Shown: in pieces, positions 37,626 through 47,602 of the stretch
Numbering within the stretch: the stretch's first letter is position 1
How the letters are laid out: every line of letters begins with the position of its first letter
Assembly: GCF_900100345.1 (NCBI RefSeq)
Contig: NZ_FMTT01000040.1
Span: forward strand, 1 to 55,432
Origin: Paenibacillus tianmuensis
Lineage (GTDB): Bacteria; Bacillota; Bacilli; Paenibacillales; NBRC-103111
Reading direction: 5' to 3'
Length of the DNA stretch: 55,432 bases
Program-made: the position numbers and the translations under genes
The notes under the pieces: generated by a model
The model's input: only the letters and a program-made list of their open reading frames with translations
Told to the model about the DNA's origin: nothing
The model's database searches: none

Positions 37626-38909
37626 ATGTCAACGGTAGTGGTTGTCGGAACCCAATGGGGAGACGAAGGAAAAGGAAAGATTACCGATTTTCTGGCAGAG
37701 TCCGCTGAGGTTGTCGCTCGCTATCAGGGCGGGAACAACGCTGGACACACCATTCTCATTAACGATAAAAAGTATAAGCTGACGATGATTCCTTCCGGCA
37801 TTTTTTATGAAGATAAAGTATGCGTCATCGGCAACGGGATGGTCATTAATCCGGGTGCGTTGCTTGAAGAAATCCGCTATATTCACGAGAACGGCTTCTC
37901 CACGAACAACCTGCGCATCAGCGATCGCGCGCATGTCATCATGCCGTATCATTTGCTGCTCGACGGTCTAGAAGAAGAGCGCAAAGGCGATAACAAAATC
38001 GGTACGACCCGCAAAGGGATCGGTCCTTGCTACATGGACAAAGCGGCGCGCAACGGCATTCGGATCGCCGATCTGATGGATGCGGAAGAATTCGAGAGCA
38101 AAGTGCGCCGCCTCGTCGCCGAGAAGAACACGCTGATCGAGCAAGTGTACGGCTCCAAAGGGATCGACGCCGACTCGATCATTCAGGAATACCTCGGATA
38201 TGCCGAGCAGCTTCGTCTATACGTTACCGATACGTCGGTCGTCTTGAACGACCTGATCGACACCGGTAAGAAGGTGCTGTTCGAAGGGGCGCAGGGCGTC
38301 ATGCTCGACATCGACCAAGGCACGTATCCGTTCGTTACTTCGTCGAACCCTTCGGCGGGCGGCGTCTGCATCGGTTCGGGCGTCGGTCCTTCGAAAATTC
38401 AGCAAATCATCGGCGTTGCCAAATCGTATACGACGCGCGTAGGCGACGGTCCATTCCCGACTGAACTGATGAACGAAACCGGCGACTGGATTCGCGAGCG
38501 CGGCAACGAGTACGGCACGGTCACCGGCAGACCGCGCCGCGTCGGCTGGTTCGACAGTGTCGTCGTCCGTCACGCCCGCCGGGTGAGCGGCATCACGGGC
38601 TTGTCCTTGAACTCGCTCGACGTGCTCGCCGGTCTGGAAACGGTCAAAATCTGCAACGCGTATACGTATCGCGGCGAAACGATCAGCCATTACCCGGCAA
38701 GCCTGAAAATGTTGGCCGAGTGCCAGCCGGTGTACGAAGAGCTTCCGGGCTGGAGCGAAGACTTGTCCGGTGTCCGCAAGCTTGAGGATCTGCCGGAGAA
38801 CGCCAGACGTTACGTCGAGCGCGTATCCGAGTTGACAGGCATTCCGATCGCGATCTTCTCGGTTGGCCGCAACCGCGAGCAGACGAATCTGGTGAAGCCG
38901 ATTTATTAA
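37626..38909 (+). CDS. purA: Adenylosuccinate synthetase
   Basis: PurA makes adenylosuccinate from IMP, aspartate and GTP, the first committed step to AMP. The 427-residue protein has [14 protein letters not shown] (GTP P-loop), GNNAGHTI, and the later motifs [20 protein letters not shown] and GVGPSKI. The ATG at 37626 fits the family N-terminus [12 protein letters not shown]. Regulation by PurR is likely from the upstream boxes. Confidence 0.97.
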   Translation: MSTVVVVGTQWGDEGKGKITDFLAESAEVVARYQGGNNAGHTILINDKKYKLTMIPSGIFYEDKVCVIGNGMVINPGALLEEIRYIHENGFSTNNLRISDRAHVIMPYHLLLDGLEEERKGDNKIGTTRKGIGPCYMDKAARNGIRIADLMDAEEFESKVRRLVAEKNTLIEQVYGSKGIDADSIIQEYLGYAEQLRLYVTDTSVVLNDLIDTGKKVLFEGAQGVMLDIDQGTYPFVTSSNPSAGGVCIGSGVGPSKIQQIIGVAKSYTTRVGDGPFPTELMNETGDWIRERGNEYGTVTGRPRRVGWFDSVVVRHARRVSGITGLSLNSLDVLAGLETVKICNAYTYRGETISHYPASLKMLAECQPVYEELPGWSEDLSGVRKLEDLPENARRYVERVSELTGIPIAIFSVGRNREQTNLVKPIY

Positions 38910-38930
38910 TTCGGAAGATGAAATAGGCAG

Positions 38931-38972
38931 CCCCTCGAACCGTCCTTAAATGACGGTTGCGAGGGGTTTTTC
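38931..38972 (+). terminator. Terminator after purA
   Basis: CCCCTCGAACCGTC (38931-38944) pairs with GACGGTTGCGAGGGG (38952-38966) with one unpaired base, followed by TTTTT. Confidence 0.93.
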
Positions 38973-39075
38973 ATGCACGCAGTTGCATTTTTCCCCGGCG
39001 TCCCCCGGTTGGTTTCCCAGAAAAAGGTCAATACTGTGAATAGAGTAGCAGAAGGCAAGATGGGGGATGTCCGGG

Positions 39076-39771
39076 ATGAAATGGCTGATAGGGATCGGCA
39101 AGCTGGCGGTCAGTGCGGCGGTTACTTCGCTTTGCTGTGTGGCGCTGACGTTCGCCGCTGCCAATACGTATGTGGACTTATTGCTCGACCAGTATCATAT
39201 TCCACGTCCGGCGGGTCAAAAGATCGAATGGGGCGCCTTCATGAGCCGGTTCACGGCGCAGCTGGGGCTTGGCGCGGGGAGCGGAAGCGGCGTGCCTGCA
39301 AAGCCTAAAGACTTGGCGGTGTCCGTGCCTCCGGCCGGCAATACGCCTTCCTCCTCGGAAACCGGCATGAAAGAACGCACGCAGACGGACGGCAAAACGA
39401 CGGCGCCGGGCAGCGGCAAGGCGAACGACGACCCTTACAGGGTGCCGGAGGATGCGGTGGCCGTCTGGAGCCGCCAATCCGGGAAGGCGAGCAGCAAGCA
39501 GGACAGTCTCACGGTGCAGGAACAGAGGATCGTGGTCTCAAGCGAGGAAGTGAGGAAGAAGAAGGAGCAGCTGTCCGAAGCGGACAAGGCGAAAATCTTT
39601 TCCTTGATGGTCTCCCGCGTACCGCAGGAGGACATGCAGACGATATCCAAGTTGATGGAAGACGGCATTACGGCCGCCGAGCTGAAGGAGATCGAGCGGC
39701 TTCTCCAAAAATCGTTGAAGCCCGACGAGTACAAGCAGTTGCTAGGCTTAATTCAAAAGGAAACGCCCTGA
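39076..39771 (+). CDS. Unknown secreted or membrane-anchored protein
   Basis: The 231-residue protein has one N-terminal hydrophobic segment (KWLIGIGKLAVSAAV, about 2-27) and then a low-complexity stretch rich in G, S, P and T (about 70-125), and a C-terminal helical domain with LSEADKAKIFSLMVSRVPQ and LMEDGITAAELKEIERLLQ. The ATG at 39076 is chosen because GGGGG overlaps the ATG at 39067. No family is recognised, but helical C-termini of this kind occur in Paenibacillus envelope proteins. The gene has its own terminator. Confidence 0.65.
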   Translation: MKWLIGIGKLAVSAAVTSLCCVALTFAAANTYVDLLLDQYHIPRPAGQKIEWGAFMSRFTAQLGLGAGSGSGVPAKPKDLAVSVPPAGNTPSSSETGMKERTQTDGKTTAPGSGKANDDPYRVPEDAVAVWSRQSGKASSKQDSLTVQEQRIVVSSEEVRKKKEQLSEADKAKIFSLMVSRVPQEDMQTISKLMEDGITAAELKEIERLLQKSLKPDEYKQLLGLIQKETP

Positions 39772-39796
39772 CGCGCGCAGGGCGTTTATTTTTTTC
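39763..39796 (+). terminator. Terminator overlapping the stop codon of the secreted protein
   Basis: ACGCCCTG and CAGGGCGT form an 8-bp stem around a 7-nt loop, followed by TTATTTTTTT. The stop codon (39769-39771) lies in the stem. Confidence 0.85.
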
Positions 39797-39811
39797 TCGT
39801 TCAGTTTACCT

Positions 39812-40075
39812 TTATTCAATGGCCCCCCCGTAGCGGGTCACCGTGTCTTCGGCTTGTCGAATCCGCGATGATTCGACAACGACCTGCAGCAAGCAGCCGG
39901 GACTTTCGGCTATTGACAAATGCGATAGCCCGCCGCCCAGAAGGGATGTTGGCATCGGCTGATGCGGCTCTACCCCCGGCTCGATCTGGAGATCGACGAC
40001 GCCCTGCTTGCGCAGCGCATCCACGGCTTGCTGCAGGTCATGTTCGCTTCGGAAAGCCGCCATAAAATTTTCCAT
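39812..40075 (-). CDS. Small unknown protein
   Basis: The 87-residue soluble protein starts MENFMAAFRSEHDLQQAVDAL and has a beta-alpha-like pattern (LQVVVESSRIRQAEDTVTRYGG). The ferredoxin-like order of one half resembles small stress or regulatory proteins, but no family is claimed. It is convergent with the previous gene, sharing the AT-rich 39785-39811 gap. AGGAGTG lies upstream at long spacing. Confidence 0.6.
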   Translation of the reverse strand: MENFMAAFRSEHDLQQAVDALRKQGVVDLQIEPGVEPHQPMPTSLLGGGLSHLSIAESPGCLLQVVVESSRIRQAEDTVTRYGGAIE

Positions 40076-40384
40076 CGAATGTCTTCACACTCCTGTCAAT
40101 TTCTCCGCTGAAATGTGGGATAAGATACGATTTTGTTGAAATGGGCAAAGTTAATGTGGTAAATTTATAAAGTGGTTTTTAAACCCTTTGGGTTATTGTC
40201 CCTTTTTTTAGTGTTTTTATGTGCACATCGTAAGCGAACCTGAGAACATACGACCAAACAACATGAGACTATAGACTTAGAGAAAAGAAACGTGTCATCA
40301 GGAAAAGCATCGCATCCGTCGGTCTTAAGGCCGGGGGAAGCTGAGGTTCGAATGCGGCAAAAAACGGCTTAAAAGGAGAAGAAA
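40076..40384 (+). other. Upstream region of the M23 peptidase gene
   Basis: This 309-nt gap holds a weak promoter, TTGAAA (40136-40141) and TAAATT (40160-40165), and short stems such as AAACCC/GGGTT (about 40190) and CGG-TTAA-CCG near 40318-40335. No recognised riboswitch signature was found, although peptidase genes of this type are often controlled by c-di-AMP riboswitches. AAAGGAG lies before the ATG. Confidence 0.4.
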
Positions 40385-41956
40385 ATGAAATTTTTCAAAG
40401 GAGCGGATCGACTCAAAGGCCTGTTGGACAAGCTTCGCACTCCAAGGTCTGCGGATCGGTCGAATAGCTTGAATGGAAGTGTAAAGCCAGCGGCGGTGTC
40501 GGAAGTACCGGGAGCGACAGCGCTTGAACGGATAAAAAACCGAATCATTATACATAAATGGATGGTTATCAAATCGGTCTCCGCGTTGGGTTTGATGGCG
40601 GCGGTTGTTGTTGGCGGACATCAATTGGTGGAAGCCAATATGACCGATTATTATCGGGTATATGCGAACGGAGACTTGGTCGGGATCGTATCCGATCCTT
40701 CCAAGGTCGAGGAATATAAACAAAAGAAGCGGGAACAGTTGTCCAAGAGCGAGTCCGATCTTCGGATGATCGTAACGGAACCGAAGCTCGAATTAACCCC
40801 TGAAAGGGTTTTCAGCCACAATACCCAGGATCAAGCCGTGCTTGATGAGCTGGGCGGCTATTTCTCCTCGTACCCGGTCGGCCTGCAGCTTCTGGTGGAT
40901 GGCAAGCCGATGGGGATCGTAAAGGACGAAGCGGCGGCGAAGACGGTGCTGGAGCAAATCAAGAACAATGCCGTCGCATCGATGCAAACGAAAAAGACGT
41001 CGGGGCGCGTAGGCATCTTGTCGGCATCGCCCGCAGCCGTTACGCCGGTGCAAACGGAGCTGCAAAAAGCGGACTTCGTGCAAAAGGTCGATCTTCAGGA
41101 AGTCAAGATCGAGCCGAAGCAGCTGGCGAATCCGGAGGACCTACGCAAAAAGCTGGAGACCGGCGATGTTCAGCCGACGAAGTATACGGTGGAGAAGGGC
41201 GATTGCGTCTCGTGTATCGCACAGAAGCTGAATATTCCGAAGCAGGTCATTTATCAGAACAATCCCACGATCACCGACGATATGATCAAGGTTGGCCAGC
41301 AGCTTGACTTGACGGTTCTGAAGCCGACGCTTGCCGTGCGGACGGTTGAGAAAGTGGTGGAAAATCAAGAGATCGCTTACGAGACCGAAGTGAAGCAGGA
41401 CGACAACATGCGTCTCGGCGAGTCCGAGGAATTAAGTCCCGGTAAGAACGGTCTCAAGAAAATGACCTTTCAGCTTACGAAAGTAAACGGCCTGCTCGAG
41501 GCGGAGACGGTCTTAAGCGAAGAGATCGTTCAACAGCCGCTTAAGGCCGTCGTGAAGAAAGGCACCAAAGTGATCAAAGGCGAAGGAACGGGCAAATTCG
41601 CTTGGCCGGTAGTGTCGGCATCCATTTCAAGCACGTTCGGTACCCGTTGGGGCGCGTTCCATAAGGGTGTCGATTTGACGGGCAACCGCAACATCATGGC
41701 GTCGGATAACGGCAAAGTCGTATTTGCCGGCGAGAAAAGCGGGTACGGCAACTGCATCATCGTCGACCATATGAACGGCTACCAAACGCTGTACGGCCAT
41801 TTAAGCCAGATCAATACAAGCGTCGGCAAGATCGTCGAGAAGGGCGAGAAGATCGGCTATATGGGCAGCACCGGAAATTCAACGGGCGTGCATCTGCACT
41901 TTGAGGTGCAGAAGAACGAAACGCCGGAAAATCCGCTCAAGTATTTGAACCAATAA
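40385..41956 (+). CDS. M23 metallopeptidase with LysM and G5 domains
   Basis: The 523-residue envelope protein has a cytoplasmic N-terminus, one membrane segment (about 60-80), an uncharacterised central part, a LysM-type unit (YTVEKGDCVSCIAQKLNIPK, about 266-310), a G5-like region (VVENQEIAYETEVKQ) and a C-terminal M23 (LytM) domain with the zinc motifs GAFHKGVDLTG and GVHLHFEV. It probably cuts peptidoglycan cross-links outside the cell. It is near walRK, which controls such hydrolases in Bacillus. Confidence 0.92.
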   Translation: MKFFKGADRLKGLLDKLRTPRSADRSNSLNGSVKPAAVSEVPGATALERIKNRIIIHKWMVIKSVSALGLMAAVVVGGHQLVEANMTDYYRVYANGDLVGIVSDPSKVEEYKQKKREQLSKSESDLRMIVTEPKLELTPERVFSHNTQDQAVLDELGGYFSSYPVGLQLLVDGKPMGIVKDEAAAKTVLEQIKNNAVASMQTKKTSGRVGILSASPAAVTPVQTELQKADFVQKVDLQEVKIEPKQLANPEDLRKKLETGDVQPTKYTVEKGDCVSCIAQKLNIPKQVIYQNNPTITDDMIKVGQQLDLTVLKPTLAVRTVEKVVENQEIAYETEVKQDDNMRLGESEELSPGKNGLKKMTFQLTKVNGLLEAETVLSEEIVQQPLKAVVKKGTKVIKGEGTGKFAWPVVSASISSTFGTRWGAFHKGVDLTGNRNIMASDNGKVVFAGEKSGYGNCIIVDHMNGYQTLYGHLSQINTSVGKIVEKGEKIGYMGSTGNSTGVHLHFEVQKNETPENPLKYLNQ

Positions 41957-41983
41957 GAAGGCTGGAGAGATAGAGAGGGGCAT

Positions 41984-42020
41984 GGAAGTCACAGGAAACC
42001 TGGGCTTCCGTGTCTCTTTT
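41984..42020 (+). terminator. Terminator after M23 peptidase
   Basis: GGAAG-CAGG pairs with CCTG-CTTCC, followed by GTGTCTCTTTTT. Confidence 0.7.
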
Positions 42021-42047
42021 TGCTTCAGGATGTGGTAAAATTATAGG
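42020..42047 (+). promoter_or_regulatory. Probable walR promoter
   Basis: TTGCTT (42020-42025) and TATAGG (42042-42047), spacer 16 nt. Non-consensus but the only pair seen before walR. Confidence 0.4.
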
Positions 42048-42146
42048 ATAGCTTACCATGGATAGGATATCGTTGACATTCGGCGGCGCGAAGTAAGGAG
42101 CGCAGTACGGATGCAACGCGAGTCTCTGACAGGCGGTGAACGAAGC

Positions 42147-42884
42147 ATGGCCAAAATTCTCGTCGTCGACGATGAACAGCCGATTGCCGATATATTAAAA
42201 TTCAACCTGGAAAAAGAAGGCCACGAGGTCATCTGTGCCTATGACGGTGCAGCGGCCGTGGATCTTGCCTATTCCGAAGAGCCGGACCTGATTCTGCTCG
42301 ACCTGATGCTGCCGATCAAGGACGGTATGGACGTCTGCCGGGAGGTACGGGCGAAGCTGAACACGCCGATCATCATGCTGACAGCCAAGGATAACGAAAT
42401 CGACAAGGTGCTCGGGTTGGAGCTTGGAGCCGACGATTACGTGACGAAGCCGTTCGGCACGCGCGAGCTGTTGGCCCGGGTGAAGGCGCATCTGCGCCGT
42501 CATACGAAGTCGGGGATGCCGTCGGCATCGCAGGCGCAGCCGAACGAAGAGGAAGCCCGGCAAGGGCTACGCATTCAGAGCTTGTTTATCGATACGGACA
42601 TGTATGTCGTGTATAAGGACGACGTTCCGCTCGATCTGACGCACCGGGAATTCGAGCTTGTGCAGTACATGGCCAAGAACAGCGGCAAAGTCATGACGCG
42701 GGAGCATCTGCTTCAAGCGGTATGGGGCTTCGAGTATTTCGGCGATGTGCGGACGGTCGACGTGACTATCCGCAGGCTGCGCGAGAAGCTGGAGGACGAT
42801 CCGAGCCGTCCGGAGTACATTATTACCCGGCGCGGACTTGGATACATGATGCGCAATTCAAAAGCAAGCGCCGGCGGCTACTAG
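42147..42884 (+). CDS. walR: Response regulator WalR
   Basis: The essential regulator of cell-wall metabolism. The 245-residue OmpR-type protein has a receiver domain with phospho-acceptor D52 (LILLDLMLP) and K102 (YVTKPFG), and a winged-helix domain ([28 protein letters not shown]). The ATG at 42147 is used; upstream sequence does not match the family. walK follows after 15 nt. Confidence 0.97.
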   Translation: MAKILVVDDEQPIADILKFNLEKEGHEVICAYDGAAAVDLAYSEEPDLILLDLMLPIKDGMDVCREVRAKLNTPIIMLTAKDNEIDKVLGLELGADDYVTKPFGTRELLARVKAHLRRHTKSGMPSASQAQPNEEEARQGLRIQSLFIDTDMYVVYKDDVPLDLTHREFELVQYMAKNSGKVMTREHLLQAVWGFEYFGDVRTVDVTIRRLREKLEDDPSRPEYIITRRGLGYMMRNSKASAGGY

Positions 42885-42899
42885 GCAGAGGCCGAGCCG

Positions 42900-44738
42900 A
42901 TGAAACCGATCCGTTTTTTCCAATCGATTCAAGCCAAGCTGATTATTATTTATTTGCTGATGATTTTGGTCGCGCTCCAGCTTATCGGGGTTTATTTTAT
43001 TAAGACGCTGGAAACGTCGCTCAAAAACGAGTTTATCGAGAACCGGAACTCGCAGGCGCAGCTGCTCGCGCAGTATGCGGAGACGTACCTGACGGAAAAT
43101 CAGGAAAATAAAAACTCGGATACGGCCAAGAAATCGTATGCCGATCTGAACGATTTTGTAAACGGCCTCTTCGCGACGAGCAAAGCGGAAATTCAGATCA
43201 TCGATGCGAACGGTGCCGTGCTCACGACGACAAGGCCGACGAACCAATCGGTCGTGAACAGCAAAAATACGCAGACCGAAGTGACGCGGGCGCTGCAGGG
43301 GATTAAGGATAACCAGCGTCTGTTCACCGATTTCGACGGCGTCCGCAAAATCATTATCGCCAAGCCGATCGGCTCGGGCGTCAAGGTGCTCGGCGCGGTA
43401 TACATCATTGCTTCGATGGACGATGTCTACAAAACGCTGACCCAGATCAACAACTTCTTTATCTCCGGCACGTTAATCGCGCTCGCGCTTACGGCGGGTC
43501 TCGGTGTGATTTTGTCGTCAACGATTACAAATCCGATCAAGGCCATTACGAGGCAGGCTACGGCCGTAGCCGAAGGCCGGTACGAATACGAGGAAAAAAT
43601 CCGGGTGGTAGGCGAAGACGAGATCGGTCAGCTCGGCAATACGTTCAATTTCATGATGGAGCGGCTTCGCGAGGCGTTATCGCTCAACGAAGAGGAGAAG
43701 GAAAAGCTCGCTTCAATCTTGTCCAACATGAACGACGGGCTGATCGCCACAGACGACCATGGGCGCATCATGGTGATCAACCGGCGGGCGAAGCAGATTC
43801 TGCAGGTCAACGAGGATACGACGCTAGGCATGCCGCTTGGCGAGCTGCTCGGAATGCCGCAGGAGAAGATGCAGGTGCTGGAAGGCACGGAGGATCATTC
43901 GACGATGCTGCATCTGTACCATGAGGCCGAGGAAGATCCGCTTTTCGTCAAAGTGACGTATACGACGATTCACAGCAAGGGCTCTACGGGGACGATTGCG
44001 GTACTGCAGGATGTCACCGGCCAGGAGAAGCTCGATCAAGCGCGCCGGGAATTCGTAGCGAACGTATCGCACGAGCTGCGGACGCCGCTTACGACGATTA
44101 AGAGCTATCTCGAAGCGCTGGAGGACGGAGCCTTGGAGGAGCCACAGCTTGCAGGCAAGTTCGTCAATGTCGCAAGGAACGAAACGGAGCGGATGATCCG
44201 GCTCGTTACGGACCTGCTGCAGCTGTCCCGGCTCGATTCGAAGCAGGCGATTCTCAGCAAGGTAACGACGGATGTGACCGAGATGCTCGAGGAAGTGGCG
44301 GACCGCTTCTCCTTTCAATTGGAGCAGCGCATGATCGCCATCGAAATCGACGTCGAGAAGCACGTGGACGAAATTATGCTGGATCGCGACCGGATCGATC
44401 AAGTGCTCGACAACCTGGTCTCTAATGCGATCAAATATACGCCGGAGGGCGGACATATCCGCATTCACGCGGGCCGGAGAGAATCCTCCGTGCTGGAGAT
44501 TTCCGTGCAGGATAACGGCATCGGGATTCCGCGCAAAGATTTGAGCCGGATCTTTGAGCGCTTCTACCGGGTAGATAAAGCCCGTTCCCGCAATATGGGC
44601 GGGACGGGTCTCGGCTTGTCGATTGCCCGGGAAATAGTGAAGGCGCATGGCGGCGCCATTCAATTAGAGTCGGAGCTTGGGCAAGGGACGCGGGTAAAGT
44701 TCACGCTGCCGTATCAACAGGAGGAGGCGGCCGTATGA
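42900..44738 (+). CDS. walK: Sensor histidine kinase WalK
   Basis: The 612-residue kinase has two membrane segments (about 14-35 and 187-207) around an extracellular Cache-like domain, a HAMP (about 208-260), a PAS domain (about 262-375), HisKA with the phospho-accepting H391 (FVANVSHELRTPL), and a HATPase domain with DNLVSNAIKYTP and GTGLGLSIAREIVKAHGG. It phosphorylates WalR in response to wall state and division. The stop overlaps the yycH start. Confidence 0.98.
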   Translation: MKPIRFFQSIQAKLIIIYLLMILVALQLIGVYFIKTLETSLKNEFIENRNSQAQLLAQYAETYLTENQENKNSDTAKKSYADLNDFVNGLFATSKAEIQIIDANGAVLTTTRPTNQSVVNSKNTQTEVTRALQGIKDNQRLFTDFDGVRKIIIAKPIGSGVKVLGAVYIIASMDDVYKTLTQINNFFISGTLIALALTAGLGVILSSTITNPIKAITRQATAVAEGRYEYEEKIRVVGEDEIGQLGNTFNFMMERLREALSLNEEEKEKLASILSNMNDGLIATDDHGRIMVINRRAKQILQVNEDTTLGMPLGELLGMPQEKMQVLEGTEDHSTMLHLYHEAEEDPLFVKVTYTTIHSKGSTGTIAVLQDVTGQEKLDQARREFVANVSHELRTPLTTIKSYLEALEDGALEEPQLAGKFVNVARNETERMIRLVTDLLQLSRLDSKQAILSKVTTDVTEMLEEVADRFSFQLEQRMIAIEIDVEKHVDEIMLDRDRIDQVLDNLVSNAIKYTPEGGHIRIHAGRRESSVLEISVQDNGIGIPRKDLSRIFERFYRVDKARSRNMGGTGLGLSIAREIVKAHGGAIQLESELGQGTRVKFTLPYQQEEAAV

Positions 44739-46018
44739 TCGAGAAGCTGAAAACCGCCGCGCTGACGCTGCTGGTGCTGCTTAGTCTGCTGCAAAGCTAC
44801 CTGCTGGCCTACAGTTACCCGAAATACGATCCGGTCAAGCCGGAGGAATACGTGAAAACCGACATCCTCGGCACCCGTGCGTCCTTGAAGGATATGCTGT
44901 TTCCGGATCAGCTGGTGCTGCATCTGGGCAACCAGCTGCATACAGTGCTCTACCCGAATACGGTGAAGTACAATGAAGTGATGGAAATTTTGAAGCAGCG
45001 GTTTTTGGAAGGATTCCGGAAGACGAGTGTCACTTCGCTCGACATCAACTGGGACGATGTGCGGAATATGCAGCAGGGGGTCGAGATCCGGTTCCGCGAC
45101 GGACTGCCGATGAACGTTCTGCAGGAGGTTATGCAGCTGAAGGGCGACCTGCAGGGCGAGAACGACCTGATTACGCGCATTTGGATTTTTGCCAAGGATG
45201 CGAACGAGGTTAGAGCGATTTTGTTTACGGATACGGCGAATACGGTGTACGAAGCGATCAAGGCCGACTTTACGGTGAAGGACATCGAGAAGTTCGTACA
45301 GGCGGATGAAACGTTCACCCCTTACAAGCCGATGGCCGGGGACTATTATTTGCCAATGAAGCCGCTGACGATCCCAAGCTTCAAGATGACTTATACGCAG
45401 TTTACGGCGGATCAATTGAAGCGTACGTTTTTTGTCGATCCGACGCTGACGCGCAATGTGACGGAGCGGGACGCCTCGGAGATTTACACGGACGGGAAAC
45501 GCGGGCTGAAGCTGAGAAACGAGCAGCATTGGATGACATATACCGATCCGGTGGCCGCGTCGGAGAACAATAAGGTCGATTTACGCGAGAGCTTGTTGTC
45601 GGCCGTGCAGTTTATCAACCAGCATGGGGGATGGAACGGCAATTACGGGGTGCAGAAGGTGCCGCAACGGCTGCTGCCGGGCAATCAGCAGTATGTGTTC
45701 CGGCAGTACTACAATTCGTACCCGGTCATCAATACGCGGAGCGAGAATACGGGCTTTATGAAAATATCTCTGCAAAAAGGTATTGTAGCCAGCTACGAGC
45801 GTTCGCTGCTTACCCCTGATCAGCGAAGCTCTGCCCGCACCGAAGTGCAATTGGCGGGCGGAGAAGCGCTGGAGCAGAAGCTAGCTGCGTTCGCCAACAA
45901 GTCGCGGGTGTATTCGATCTTCCCGGCTTACCGCTTGGTCGTGACGGAGCAGTCGATGATGCTTGTTCCGGCTTGGGTGGCCGAGCTGCAAGACGGCACG
46001 TACGAATTTTTGGACTAA
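44735..46018 (+). CDS. walH: WalK regulator YycH (WalH)
   Basis: The 427-residue protein has one N-terminal membrane segment (about 9-26) and a large extracytoplasmic domain ending in PAWVAELQDGTYEFLD. It is a YycH family protein, which with YycI restrains WalK in the membrane. It begins at ATG overlapping the walK stop. Confidence 0.92.
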   Translation: MIEKLKTAALTLLVLLSLLQSYLLAYSYPKYDPVKPEEYVKTDILGTRASLKDMLFPDQLVLHLGNQLHTVLYPNTVKYNEVMEILKQRFLEGFRKTSVTSLDINWDDVRNMQQGVEIRFRDGLPMNVLQEVMQLKGDLQGENDLITRIWIFAKDANEVRAILFTDTANTVYEAIKADFTVKDIEKFVQADETFTPYKPMAGDYYLPMKPLTIPSFKMTYTQFTADQLKRTFFVDPTLTRNVTERDASEIYTDGKRGLKLRNEQHWMTYTDPVAASENNKVDLRESLLSAVQFINQHGGWNGNYGVQKVPQRLLPGNQQYVFRQYYNSYPVINTRSENTGFMKISLQKGIVASYERSLLTPDQRSSARTEVQLAGGEALEQKLAAFANKSRVYSIFPAYRLVVTEQSMMLVPAWVAELQDGTYEFLD

Positions 46019-46031
46019 GGAGGATGCCGGC

Positions 46032-46778
46032 GTGGAATGGGGACGGGCCAAGACGATATTGATATTGTCCTTCCTGCTGCTGAACGTGGTGCTCGGCATC
46101 CAGCTATGGTCCAGCCGTGCGGACCTTCTCGATCTGGATGCGAACGCGATCGGAGCGGCGGAGGAGATTCAAAGGCTGACGAAGAGTAAAAATATACAGG
46201 TGCCGCCGGATATTCCGAAGGATGTGCCGAAGCTGCGGGAGATTGTCGTCCGGTTCGACGATAACTTCAATCCGAAGAAGGCGGTACCGCTGGCGGCGCC
46301 GTTCAAATTCGATCCGTTGATCAGCAAGGGCTCGTTCCGGGAGCTCCTGGCGAAAACGGGGATTCCGAAGATCGAGTCGTACCAGTTCGATCCGATGACG
46401 AGTCTTGGCGGTACTTATGTGTTTCACCAACTGTACGGCACGCTTCCGATGTTCGACGTGCAGCTGAGACTGTTCGAGAAAAACGGGCAAATCACTTCCT
46501 ACCAGCAAGGTTATGTGGAAGTGCAGTCCGACGGGCAGCAGAAGGAGCAGAAGGTCATTACCGCCTACATCGCTTTGCGGAGTCTGATCGAGAACTATTT
46601 GCCGTCGGGAGCGGTTATTACGAGCGTAAAGCTCGGGTATCACGGACAGGTGTACAATTCGCAGACGTTGAATATGTGGCCTTCCTGGCGGGTGTCGCTG
46701 GGGAATGCAGACGGAGACGTGTATTACGTTCATGCTTTGAACGGTGCGGTGGAAGGGCCGCAGAAGAGCAAAAAGTAA
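46032..46778 (+). CDS. walI: WalK regulator YycI (WalI)
   Basis: The 248-residue protein begins EWGRAKTILILSFLLLNVVL (membrane segment about 6-25) and continues into an extracellular domain related to that of YycH. The GTG start (46032) is 8 nt after AAGGAGG; the longer in-frame reading into yycH is rejected. It partners with YycH to tune WalK. Confidence 0.92.
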   Translation: MEWGRAKTILILSFLLLNVVLGIQLWSSRADLLDLDANAIGAAEEIQRLTKSKNIQVPPDIPKDVPKLREIVVRFDDNFNPKKAVPLAAPFKFDPLISKGSFRELLAKTGIPKIESYQFDPMTSLGGTYVFHQLYGTLPMFDVQLRLFEKNGQITSYQQGYVEVQSDGQQKEQKVITAYIALRSLIENYLPSGAVITSVKLGYHGQVYNSQTLNMWPSWRVSLGNADGDVYYVHALNGAVEGPQKSKK

Positions 46779-46798
46779 GCGGCTAAGGAGTTTTGAAC

Positions 46799-47602
46799 AT
46801 GGGGATACGGTTTTGTGTGCTGGGCAGCGGCTCGACGGGCAACGCCACGGTCGTTGCGACCGAAGAGGGCAAAGTGCTGATCGACGCCGGGCTTAGCGCG
46901 AAAAAGATCGATCAATTGTTGAAGGAACGGGGCATGTCGGCCAGCGAGCTGGACGCGATTCTGGTAACGCACGAGCATGCCGATCATATTAAAGGGCTGG
47001 GCGCGGTTGCGCGCAAGTACGATTTGCCCGTCTATGCCAATGAGAAGACATGGGCGGAGCTCGACCGGCAAATCGGCGAGATTGCGGAGGAGAACCGCTG
47101 CGTGATGAAGACGGGGGAAATGCTCGAATTTGGCTCGCTGCAGGTGGAGTCGTACGGCATTTCGCACGATGCGGCCGAGCCGGTCGGCTACTGCTTTTAT
47201 CACGAGGAAGAAAAGCTGAGCGTCGCGACGGATCTCGGTTACATGAGCTCCAAGGTGAAGGAGAAAATTCAGGACAGCGACGTGCTCGTCCTGGAGTCCA
47301 ACCACGATATCGAGATGCTGCGGATGGGCCGGTATCCGTGGAATATCAAGCGGCGCATCTTGAGCGATGTCGGCCACTTGTCCAACGAAGCGGCCGGGAT
47401 CGGCCTCGTCGATGTGATGACGGCGAAGACGAAGCGGGTGTATCTCGCGCATCTCAGCCGGGACCACAACCTGATGGATTTGGCCAGGCTGGCCGTGAAT
47501 AGTATGGTAGAGGAGCGGCTCGCGCCGGACGATCATCGTGCCAAGCTAAAGGACACGTATCATGACCGGTCGACGGAGTGGGACGTGTTGAAGGACGATT
47601 AG
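46799..47602 (+). CDS. walJ: Metallo-beta-lactamase fold protein WalJ (YycJ)
   Basis: The 267-residue protein is an MBL-fold hydrolase of the YycJ type; the motifs are THEHADHIKG (about 58-67), SHDAAEPVGY, ATDLGYM, ESNHD and LSRDHN. WalJ-type proteins are proposed exonucleases involved in DNA metabolism and fidelity. The ATG at 46799 is preferred over a TTG at 46793, which is too close to AAGGAG. The last 4 nt overlap the convergent small gene. Confidence 0.93.
   Translation: MGIRFCVLGSGSTGNATVVATEEGKVLIDAGLSAKKIDQLLKERGMSASELDAILVTHEHADHIKGLGAVARKYDLPVYANEKTWAELDRQIGEIAEENRCVMKTGEMLEFGSLQVESYGISHDAAEPVGYCFYHEEEKLSVATDLGYMSSKVKEKIQDSDVLVLESNHDIEMLRMGRYPWNIKRRILSDVGHLSNEAAGIGLVDVMTAKTKRVYLAHLSRDHNLMDLARLAVNSMVEERLAPDDHRAKLKDTYHDRSTEWDVLKDD

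Noticed and set aside
40076..40384. c-di-AMP (ydaO) riboswitch before the M23 gene
   Set aside because: Such riboswitches often precede these peptidases, but the conserved blocks expected for it were not found.
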